A stretch of DNA of 8,846 bases, taken from the NCBI GenBank assembly GCA_030043575.1, contig JASHXK010000024.1, positions 1 to 8,846 on the forward strand, read 5' to 3'. This stretch comes from Terriglobales bacterium (GTDB lineage: Bacteria; Acidobacteriota; Terriglobia; Terriglobales; Acidobacteriaceae). Shown one piece after another: positions 1 to 5,928 of this stretch (positions are counted from its first letter, which is position 1; every line of letters begins with the position of its first letter). Made by a program: the position numbers and the translations under genes. The notes beneath the pieces were generated by a model, which made no database searches, was not told where the DNA came from, and saw only the letters and a program-made list of their open reading frames with translations.

Positions 1-1676
1 CTCATCTTCAGCGGAGTTGATTTGAGATCGGGAATGGTGAAGTCGGTCTCGAACGCGCCCATTTGCCCGTTCTCGTTTTCCCGCACCACGATCTTCAGGT
101 GATATTTTCCCGGCGGCAGGACCAGGCCGTTATCGTATTGGACATTTTTGCGTTGCACTTCATTCGCTGCGTTGACGGCAAGCTTCACGGTGTCGCGAAT
201 GCCGCCCATCGGCACTTTTCGTTCGTCGGTCACCACTCCGAGGATGTCGAGTGTCGCCTTGTCCTGATCGCGATTGCGAGTGAAAGGAATCGCCGAGCCG
301 GGAACAATGAGCGAGATCGGAATATAGAATCGATTGTCGGCGAGACGGAAATATCCCGTCGCAAGGTACAACGGAAGATCGGTCGATGGTAGATCGGATG
401 CGAGCTCTTCCTGCAGCTGGCGCTCGCGGTCGTCCTTGTTAGAGTGCTTGAAGTCAGCCTCGGCGTAATAGCCTTTGCGATATTCCAGTTTCACTCCTGG
501 CCGGTTCACACGAACGGTGATCTTGCGGAACTTGCCATCACGCGCGGTATTCGTGCTGTGATAGCCCAGCAGGTAGTACATGTCCATGTCCTGCTGTACT
601 CCGCGAAAGACGCGTGAGAAGTCGTTGGAGTCGAGATACGCGCGGCCACCGGTATCGACAGAAAGCGAAACCAGGGTTTCCTGTGTGGTGAAGTTGGAAT
701 TCAGATCGTTAAGCGTCGACTGGCCGTTGTAGGGCGAGATGCCACGCAGGCTGGCGTTCTGGGCTGCGCCGCCGGGAGGCAGCGCCTGCAGGCCGCGAAT
801 ATCCATCGTGTAAATCGCCATGTTGGCCAGCACGGCTGCATTCGTGGCCGAGCGCAGCTCTGACTCATTCTCGATGCCGGTGCGGTCCATGCCGCTGGAA
901 AAGTAAATGAGCGCTTTCTCCTGCGGAACGCTAGCCACCTGCAAGGCAACGCTGCGAATCGCTTCCAGCCGGCGGTCGGTGTTGAAGATGTTGTACTCGG
1001 TGTCGTCAACCGTAAAAGAATTAGCGTTGTCGGGAGTGCCTTCGGTGGTGCCGACGCTGCCTTCCTCGAAGCCCGCGCCGGCGCCGAGATTGAATCCCTC
1101 GAGGGCTTTCTTCAGCTGCGCGCGATCGGAGGTGAAATCCTGATTCAGCACGATGCTGTTGCCGAGCGAGACAACGGCAACCAGGTCGGCGGGCTGCATC
1201 TGCTTGTCGACATAGTTCTGCGCCGCGATCGCGGAACGCTCGATCTCATCCGGCTGCATCGCCGAGAGATCGAAGAACAGGATGATCAGCCGGCGGTCCT
1301 TAATGGCCTGCGCCTGCGCCGAGAGCGTGGGATTGGCCGGAACCGCGGTCGCCTTCTTCGGCGGCGTGCTGAGCAGGTTGACCTGCTGCGCCGCTGCTGC
1401 GGCTTCGACAGAAGGCGTATTCGCCATGTTCTCAATGTCGAAGCTGGAAATCTTCTGCGGCTTGCCGTCTTCCAGAATGGTGAAATCCTCGGGCTTCAGA
1501 TCGCGTACCAGGTTTCCGTTGCGGTCGCGCACCGACACGTTCACCAACACCAGTTCGGCTTCCGCTTTGAAAGTGTATCCCGTCTGCTGCGCGAGCCCCA
1601 GATCAGGACACAGCAAGGCCGCCATGACTGCGATGGCCATGAGCCTGCGCCACGAAAGCCTGTTAATCCGAGTCAT
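1..1676 (-). CDS. Secreted VWA-domain protein, VWFA-related acidobacterial family (C-terminus beyond window)
   Basis: The frame is open from the ATG at 1676 to the window edge, giving 558 residues with no stop. Residues 1-29 form a signal peptide (basic start, hydrophobic core around 12-23, cleavage after Gly-Leu-Ala), so the protein is exported. Residues about 40-82 form the short strand-rich module usual before the VWA domain in this family (VNVSVRDRNG, then EDFTILEDG). The VWA-like domain runs from about 128 to 380: a hydrophobic strand leads into DLSAM at 136-140 (MIDAS position), and ALIYFSSGMD is near 255-264. The family ending follows: YYLLGYHS near 377, GKFRKITVRV near 381-390 and YRKGYYA near 399-405. 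A further beta-rich region follows from about 436. The match is to the TIGR03436-type family; its role is unknown, but VWA domains usually bind protein partners through a metal ion. The start is preceded by only a weak purine stretch. The next ATG upstream (1680) is out of frame and stops after five codons. Confidence 0.92.
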   Translation of the reverse strand, partial: MTRINRLSWRRLMAIAVMAALLCPDLGLAQQTGYTFKAEAELVLVNVSVRDRNGNLVRDLKPEDFTILEDGKPQKISSFDIENMANTPSVEAAAAAQQVNLLSTPPKKATAVPANPTLSAQAQAIKDRRLIILFFDLSAMQPDEIERSAIAAQNYVDKQMQPADLVAVVSLGNSIVLNQDFTSDRAQLKKALEGFNLGAGAGFEEGSVGTTEGTPDNANSFTVDDTEYNIFNTDRRLEAIRSVALQVASVPQEKALIYFSSGMDRTGIENESELRSATNAAVLANMAIYTMDIRGLQALPPGGAAQNASLRGISPYNGQSTLNDLNSNFTTQETLVSLSVDTGGRAYLDSNDFSRVFRGVQQDMDMYYLLGYHSTNTARDGKFRKITVRVNRPGVKLEYRKGYYAEADFKHSNKDDRERQLQEELASDLPSTDLPLYLATGYFRLADNRFYIPISLIVPGSAIPFTRNRDQDKATLDILGVVTDERKVPMGGIRDTVKLAVNAANEVQRKNVQYDNGLVLPPGKYHLKIVVRENENGQMGAFETDFTIPDLKSTPLKM

Positions 1677-1742
1677 ACATTTCTCTATCGATACAAGTTG
1701 CTCTGGAATTTGAAGGGGCACGCCTTCAGGAACGGATCTCAG

Positions 1743-1754
1743 GGCCTAAAGGCC
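1743..1754. repeat. Small hairpin GGCCT-AA-AGGCC
   Basis: A 5-bp perfect GC-rich dyad inside the 96-bp element. Read on the plus strand it is GGCC, TAAA, GGCC. The same stem-TAAA-stem plan recurs at 1775-1794 and, with one extra A, at 1829-1847. This suggests related units rather than a chance palindrome. Confidence 0.45.
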
Positions 1755-1774
1755 AATTTTCTTTGTCCTCTTAC

Positions 1775-1794
1775 GGCGCAGCTAAAGCTGCGCC
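1775..1794. repeat. Strong hairpin, 9-bp stem GGCGCAGCT/AGCTGCGCC
   Basis: A perfect 9-bp inverted repeat with two central A bases (effectively an 8-bp stem closed by a TAAA loop). No T-tract follows on either strand, so it is not a classical rho-independent terminator. It could still stall polymerase or protect the 3' end of the upstream receptor transcript. Confidence 0.6.
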
Positions 1795-1828
1795 CCTTCA
1801 AATCACCTCGCGATTCCCACAGCTGGAC

Positions 1829-1847
1829 GCAGGCCTAAAAGGCCTGC
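1829..1847. repeat. Strong hairpin, 8-bp stem GCAGGCCT/AGGCCTGC
   Basis: A perfect 8-bp inverted repeat around three A bases. It lies about 40 nt downstream of the receptor stop codon on the minus strand and outside the 96-bp element. On the minus strand it would be the first stable structure after translation ends, which suits an mRNA-stabilising or attenuating role. No U-tract follows. Confidence 0.5.
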
Positions 1848-1887
1848 TCTACCCAATCAAGTCTGGCACACCAGATTCGAAGCTGCT

Positions 1888-4800
1888 CTAAAACCTGAAC
1901 CTCGCCGTCATCAATACGGTGCGCATCGCGCCCGCCGAGATGACCCGACCAAAGGTCGGCGAGTTCACCACCGTATCGATGGCGGTGAACATAGGATGAT
2001 TGAAAACGTTCGTAGCCGACATGCGCACTTCGAAGAAGCGATTCTCCTTCAGCGGGAAGACTTTGGTCATCGCCATGTCGAAGTCGACCTCACCCGGTCC
2101 TTCAATGCTGTTGCGCGGAGCGTCGCCATAGGTGCCCGCCGCCGGGATGGCAAACGCATCGACGTTGAACCACTCCCCTATGGAAGGATTAGACAGCGCG
2201 ATGGGCTCGCCGGTTAGGTTCGGGCGCAGAGTTCCGTTGACCCCGCCGTTGACATTGGTGAAGGCGCCCAAAATTCGCGGCGTGAACGGGTAGCCCGAGT
2301 CGATGGTCCAATCGCCGCTCCATTGCCAATCGCCCAGCACGTCGCGCAAGACGCCGGCGTTGGAGAGCCAGCGCTTCTCATGGCCAAAGGGCAGCTCCCA
2401 CAGATAGTCGCCGATGAACTTGTTGCGCTGATCGAAGCTGGAAAGCCCATATTCCGCTTTGAGATTGTAAGGATTCTGCGCCACCAGCGTGGTGCCGGTG
2501 ACGGTTCCGTTTGTGCTGACCAGCGCCGAACCCGCGCCGATGGTAGAAGCGTTATCCAGCGACTTCGACCAGGTATACGTACCGCCCAGCGAGATGGCGT
2601 GAGCCAGTCGCTTGCGCAGCCGGATGGTGCCTGCATTCGCGTTGGAGTCCGCAACCGAGTCCTCATAGTAGAAGGCCGGCACCGCAGGATTGAGCAGCCC
2701 CAGGGGCGTTCGATTAGGCGCATCCAGCAAATCCAGATGCGTTCCCTTGGTGCCCGTGTAGTCGAGATTCAGCACCAGCGTCGGCGTGATGGTCTGCTGG
2801 ATGTCAAGGTTCCAGATCTGCACGTAGCCCAGCGGATAATCCACGTTGACCGCGTAATTGTTGGTGATGGTATTGACGGGAGCAACGGGAAATCCGTTTT
2901 GCAAAGTCAGGTGCGTAGTTGCCGACTCGATGTTGGTTTGCGTAAATGAGAACGGCGGCTGGAAGGCCAGATCCTGGGCAATGTTGGCGTAAGCGGTGGT
3001 GTTGTAGTTGATGCCATATCCCGCGCGCACAACCGTGTTGTTATAGGCCTTCCACGCGATGCCCACGCGTGGCGCAAAGTCATGATGATCGGGGTTCACC
3101 AGCGTAACGGGATAGAACGTTCCCGTCAGCGGTCCGACCTGACCCGGCAGCACCGGAGCCACGGCAGCCAGTCCCGGCGCGATGTCCAGGTTCACCAACT
3201 GATTCGTAGTCTCGCTGAAGGGAGACACATATTCGTATCGCAATCCGATGTTGAAGCTCAGATTGTTGAACAAGCGCCATTCGTCCTGGGCGTACAAGTC
3301 AAAGGAATTGGCGCGGAAGTGATAGCCGGAGGGATTGGTTCCGTACTGCACCGAGGTCTGTTGCGGCAGGCCGAGCAGAAAATCGGCGAAGTCGAAGCCG
3401 GTTCCGGCAACCGGACTGCCGTTGACAATCTGGGATGTGTTGAGACCGGTGAAGACGAAGCTGCCACGCGGATTGCTGGCGGTTCGAGTATTAAGTTCGA
3501 TTCGGCGGAAATCTCCGCCCCAGCGCAGCGTGTGCTTCTTGTGGGTGTAGATCATCTGGTCGGTTAGAGTCACCGTCTGATTGCGATCATCGACGGGAAG
3601 CGTGTCGGTCAGGCTTCCAAAGTTGGTGAAAGAGAGATTGGGCAGGCCCCAGTTGGCGGGGTTCTGCGAAACCCCGTTGATTCCCAACATGCCGGTAACG
3701 TTGGTATTGTTCGCGTAAAGATTCTCTGTGTCAGTGGTGCTCAGGTTGTATTCCACGCGAAAGGTGTTGACCAGGCGGCCGAAGCTGCGGATGTAGCCGA
3801 TGGGCACATCGTAGCCATGGGTAATCGTCTGGCCGCCGACACTGGGATAGGAGTTGGTCAGCGTCTGGTTGGTTTCCTGATAGTGAAACGCAATGGTCAG
3901 ATTGTTCTGCGGGCCGCGAAAGCGTCCCGGCCCGTGTTGGCTGGCCGCGCCCAGCGCCTGATTCAAACGAAAATTCAGATCGTTGCTGTCATTCTTGGCC
4001 GCGGTTACGGAACGGAAATTCTGCACCGTGCCCGGCAGGTTGGGCAGAGGAATGTAATTCAGCAAACCCTCCGCCGCCGGACTGATCATGCTCTGCGGAA
4101 TCGTGTCGTTGGCAAACGGCTGGCCAGTCGCCGGATTGAAGATCTGTACCGGCTTGCCATTCACCAGGGTCTGGGAGAAGTTGCCGCTCCGCTCCGCCAG
4201 CGTGGGCACCGTCGAATAGTAACTGTAGGGAGTGTCGCCGAGGGTGCCGTTGTAGTGCAGGAAGAAAAAGGTTTTCGCGCCATTGTAGACGTGAGGAATG
4301 ACCAATGGGCCGCCGACATTGGCTCCGAAACGTTGCTGCAGATAAGGAGGATTGGGAGATGGCGCGCCGGTCAGCGAGAAGGGCGCGGCATTCAAGACCG
4401 CATCGTTAGCGGAATAGTAGACGGTGCCATGGAGTTGGTTGCGGTTGGACCCCGGCCCGCCGAGCCGTCCGCCGCCACCACCAAATCCACCACCACCGCC
4501 GCCACGTCCGCCAAAACCCCCGCCGCCGCCAAATCCACCACCACCCTGCCCCCCGGCCGAACCCGGTGCGCCCGGTATGCCTCCCAGCTGGTTACCGAAT
4601 CCGGCGCGCAACTGATCCTGTCCAAGTCCGCCGAAGTTTGGCGAATTCGAGCCGGAGACCGCAACCGATTCCGTGGCAATGGTCGGCGGAACACCGGGAA
4701 CCGGCATGCCGGACGGCGCCACCGACTCACCGCCGTTGACGCCTTGATCGGTGCCGGCATCGCTCTGCATCACGGACAACGCCTGGAATCCGCGGTTGCC

Positions 4801-5286
4801 GGCTCCGCCGCCGGCTCTGCCTTGCATATTTCCGGGGCCGGATTCGGAGCGCGACAGGAGAACCATATCGAGATCGACATGCGGAGTCTGATTGGAGGGA
4901 CCAATCGTCACGCGCGCCACAGCGGTGGCGAACGCCGACATCTGTGCTCGCACGACGTACTCACCGTCGGCGGGCAGGGTCAGCCTGAAGCTGCCGTCAG
5001 GCTGCGTCCAGCCTGTAATCTTCTGGCCGGTAGCGCGGTTGGTCGCGGTCACAGTAACGCCAGGAAGCGGTGTTTTGCCGGACTTCACTTCGCCTCGCAG
5101 GCTGCGCGGTTGGGGATTAGCGGGTTGAGCAGTGGCAGGTTGAGGGGCGGCGGATTGAGCTCCTGCCGATTGGCCCCATCCCAAGCTGCAACCGGCCACG
5201 AAAAAGATCACAAACCCGAGAACTCGAGCTCCTCGCCGAGGGATACAAATGTTCCCGGCCGCTAGCAGCTTGAAAACAAAGCACAT
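1888..5286 (-). CDS. TonB-dependent receptor, CarboxypepD_reg/Oar-like, glycine-rich linker in place of a recognisable plug
   Basis: A 1132-residue outer-membrane receptor of the large acidobacterial type; the substrate is unknown. I chose the ATG at 5286 because a signal-like segment begins soon after it (RRGAR near 17-21, core VLGFVIFFVAG near 22-32, possible cleavage after Ala-Gly-Ala at 43). The same frame is open back to a GTG at 5439, but those extra 51 residues are charged and unlike an export signal. No clear Shine-Dalgarno sequence is seen. Residues 62-145 form a carboxypeptidase-regulatory-like beta sandwich (GVTVTATNRATG, then DGSFRLTLPADGEYVV). Residues 146-280 are low-complexity, very Gly-rich at 232-280, with no canonical plug motifs. 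The barrel starts near 284 with family signatures: HGTVYYSANDAVLNA, RFGANVGGP (319-327) and KTFFFLHYNGT (338-348). It ends in an alternating strand with C-terminal Phe, the usual BAM signal. It is followed by hairpins and then the VWA gene. Confidence 0.94.
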   Translation of the reverse strand: MCFVFKLLAAGNICIPRRGARVLGFVIFFVAGCSLGWGQSAGAQSAAPQPATAQPANPQPRSLRGEVKSGKTPLPGVTVTATNRATGQKITGWTQPDGSFRLTLPADGEYVVRAQMSAFATAVARVTIGPSNQTPHVDLDMVLLSRSESGPGNMQGRAGGGAGNRGFQALSVMQSDAGTDQGVNGGESVAPSGMPVPGVPPTIATESVAVSGSNSPNFGGLGQDQLRAGFGNQLGGIPGAPGSAGGQGGGGFGGGGGFGGRGGGGGGFGGGGGRLGGPGSNRNQLHGTVYYSANDAVLNAAPFSLTGAPSPNPPYLQQRFGANVGGPLVIPHVYNGAKTFFFLHYNGTLGDTPYSYYSTVPTLAERSGNFSQTLVNGKPVQIFNPATGQPFANDTIPQSMISPAAEGLLNYIPLPNLPGTVQNFRSVTAAKNDSNDLNFRLNQALGAASQHGPGRFRGPQNNLTIAFHYQETNQTLTNSYPSVGGQTITHGYDVPIGYIRSFGRLVNTFRVEYNLSTTDTENLYANNTNVTGMLGINGVSQNPANWGLPNLSFTNFGSLTDTLPVDDRNQTVTLTDQMIYTHKKHTLRWGGDFRRIELNTRTASNPRGSFVFTGLNTSQIVNGSPVAGTGFDFADFLLGLPQQTSVQYGTNPSGYHFRANSFDLYAQDEWRLFNNLSFNIGLRYEYVSPFSETTNQLVNLDIAPGLAAVAPVLPGQVGPLTGTFYPVTLVNPDHHDFAPRVGIAWKAYNNTVVRAGYGINYNTTAYANIAQDLAFQPPFSFTQTNIESATTHLTLQNGFPVAPVNTITNNYAVNVDYPLGYVQIWNLDIQQTITPTLVLNLDYTGTKGTHLDLLDAPNRTPLGLLNPAVPAFYYEDSVADSNANAGTIRLRKRLAHAISLGGTYTWSKSLDNASTIGAGSALVSTNGTVTGTTLVAQNPYNLKAEYGLSSFDQRNKFIGDYLWELPFGHEKRWLSNAGVLRDVLGDWQWSGDWTIDSGYPFTPRILGAFTNVNGGVNGTLRPNLTGEPIALSNPSIGEWFNVDAFAIPAAGTYGDAPRNSIEGPGEVDFDMAMTKVFPLKENRFFEVRMSATNVFNHPMFTAIDTVVNSPTFGRVISAGAMRTVLMTARFRF
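4453..4545 (-). repeat. Low-complexity GGN-codon tract encoding the Gly-rich linker
   Basis: This internal tract of the receptor gene encodes residues 248-278, almost entirely Gly with interspersed Phe and Arg, from imperfect repeats of GGTGGTGGATTTGG-like units. Such tracts can expand or contract by slippage, so linker length may vary between strains. On the plus strand the same bases read as a poly-Pro frame, which is a shadow. Confidence 0.75.
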
Positions 5287-5314
5287 TAACTTGTTCTTGA
5301 GTAATTCGCTCAAC

Positions 5315-5320
5315 AGTATA
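5315..5320 (-). promoter_or_regulatory. Possible -10 box (TATACT) for the TonB-receptor gene
   Basis: TATACT differs from the sigma-70 consensus at one base and lies 28 nt upstream of the chosen ATG, which would give a 5' leader of about 20 nt. No convincing -35 hexamer is seen at 16-18 nt spacing. The box supports the start at 5286 over the open frame back to 5439, but only weakly. Confidence 0.25.
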
Positions 5321-5508
5321 TTCGGGCGCGTCTCAGTTACAGCTCCGCCACTCCCAAACTGTTTGTAGGAGCCCGTTCTACTTTCCTCAAAACCCGGTGG
5401 AGAGTTCCTTGGACAAGAGCGCATCCGTCCCGGTGGCACGGCGTGAAACCTTTGGCAAGCTCAGAACAGGCTGTGAGGACACCGGCAAGGGATTCCGCAC
5501 AAGTCGAT

Positions 5509-5514
5509 AAAAAA
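5509..5514 (-). terminator. T6 tract just downstream of selC
   Basis: The minus strand reads CTTTTTTATC directly after the encoded CCA. A U-run just after a tightly folded tRNA can release polymerase or mark the 3' processing point. There is no separate hairpin between the tRNA and the T-run, so this is a weak terminator call. Confidence 0.3.
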
Positions 5515-5515
5515 G

Positions 5516-5612
5516 TGGCGGAAGCGTGTGCGAGTCGAACGCACCATTGACATCGAAGATGCCAATCGCCGGTTTTGAAGACCGGGAGAGTCACCGGACC
5601 CCCTTCGCTTCC
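5516..5612 (-). tRNA. selC: Selenocysteine tRNA, tRNA-Sec(UCA)
   Basis: This 97-nt gene has the layout of bacterial tRNA-Sec and inserts selenocysteine at UGA codons with SelA, SelB and SelD. The acceptor strand GGAAGCG pairs with CGCTTCC, followed by discriminator G and an encoded CCA. The D arm has an unusually long stem (GGGGGTC/GACTCTC, 7 pairs including two G-T) and the 4-base CGGT loop typical of tRNA-Sec. The anticodon arm is CCGGT-CTTCAAA-ACCGG, with anticodon TCA at 5578-5576. The variable arm is long: ATTGGCATC/GATGTCAAT, nine pairs with one G-T, closed by TTC. The T arm is GTGCG-TTCGACT-CGCAC. The eighth acceptor pair would be A-A, a mismatch. TTCGACT and the GGAAG/CTTCCGCCA ends match E. 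coli selC as I remember it. No other Sec gene is in the window. Confidence 0.96.
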
Positions 5613-5716
5613 GCAAAGCGCCGATAAGTTTCTACCTTAGACAATTTTCTACCATAGTTGCGGGATTGCGGTTAGGGTTCGCGCGGGTGAGTCGGGGGCC
5701 GGGTCTTGCCCCGAAG

Positions 5717-5815
5717 TCATAGTCCCAGCGCCAGGAAATGCTGTCTGGCCAGTTTGAGTTTGGCGCGGTCTTTACGGCCTTGCATGGCCCCCCAGATGAA
5801 CCACAGGGCGCCAAC
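5717..5815 (-). pseudogene. Possible remnant of a coding sequence (C-terminal tail only)
   Basis: In one minus-strand frame about 32 residues look protein-like: a hydrophobic GALWFIWGAM segment followed by a basic, amphipathic tail, QGRKDRAKLKLARQHF, ending at a TGA (5719-5717). This resembles the end of a membrane-anchored protein. No start codon with a ribosome binding site is visible: the only Met in this stretch is inside the segment, and upstream the frame runs into sequence that does not look coding and then overlaps the protease gene. I do not recognise a family. It may be a decayed gene end or chance. Confidence 0.2.
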
Positions 5816-5827
5816 TGAATGGCGCCC
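5806..5827. repeat. Inverted repeat GGGCGCCA-N6-TGGCGCCC
   Basis: A perfect 8-bp dyad with a 6-nt loop, about 100 nt past the protease stop codon. It would form a stable RNA hairpin in the protease 3' region, but no T-run follows on the minus strand, so it is not a standard terminator. Confidence 0.45.
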
Positions 5828-5928
5828 CGACCGTGACTCTAGAGGTCTTTCGACTCCGCGATCGCAAAGGCTACGCGAATGCTCCGCTCTGTGGGGGAAT
5901 CGAAAACCTCGACCCACGCATCCGTTGC

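Larger units (their letters stand above)
1708..1803. repeat. 96-bp intergenic element bounded by perfect 12-bp inverted repeats
   Basis: ATTTGAAGGGGC at 1708-1719 is the exact reverse complement of GCCCCTTCAAAT at 1792-1803. The right arm overlaps an internal hairpin (1775-1794), and a second hairpin lies at 1743-1754. The unit sits wholly between the TonB-receptor stop and the VWA start and carries no coding frame of interest. It resembles a REP/BIME-like or MITE-like palindromic unit. I could not test whether it recurs in the genome. It may fold in the 3' untranslated part of the receptor mRNA. Confidence 0.6.
5613..5928. other. 316-bp gap between the protease gene and selC, mostly non-coding
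   Basis: No gene of normal length fits here. It holds an 8-bp inverted repeat at 5806-5827 and a possible coding remnant on the minus strand at 5717-5815. Close to selC the minus strand is AT-richer, with GGTAGAAA repeated at about 20-nt spacing in the place where a selC promoter should be. I could not assign clear -35 and -10 boxes there. Confidence 0.5.

Noticed and set aside
1282..1713. 143-codon plus-strand frame opposite the VWA gene
   Set aside because: Low-complexity Ser/Arg-rich translation overlapping a well-supported minus-strand gene and the palindromic spacer; no family features.
4453..4560. Pro-rich plus-strand frame (PPPPP repeats)
   Set aside because: It is the antisense reading of the Gly-rich tract of the receptor gene.
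3817..5265. 482-codon open frame on the plus strand opposite the complete receptor gene
   Set aside because: It is rich in Arg, Gly and Ala with no domain, no ribosome binding site and no hydrophobic pattern. The minus-strand receptor explains the region fully. It is a shadow of GC-biased codon use.
5287..5439. 51-residue N-terminal extension of the complete receptor, starting at GTG 5439
   Set aside because: The extension is charged, lacks a ribosome binding site and would bury the export signal. A -10-like box lies within it, so the ATG at 5286 is preferred.
5337..5594. 85-codon minus-strand frame overlapping selC
   Set aside because: Most of it lies inside the tRNA gene and its flanks; the tRNA fold explains the sequence.
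5690..5719. In-frame TGA followed by a GC-rich hairpin, considered as a Sec codon with SECIS because selC is close
   Set aside because: Read-through would add only about 15 residues (Pro/Arg-rich), there is no redox motif such as CxxU, and the upstream frame has no credible start. GC-rich hairpins are common here.
5516..5870. Possible attachment-site duplication of the tRNA-Sec 3' end (TTCGACTC recurs near 5845)
   Set aside because: Only eight bases match, on the opposite strand, and no integrase or other mobile gene is present.
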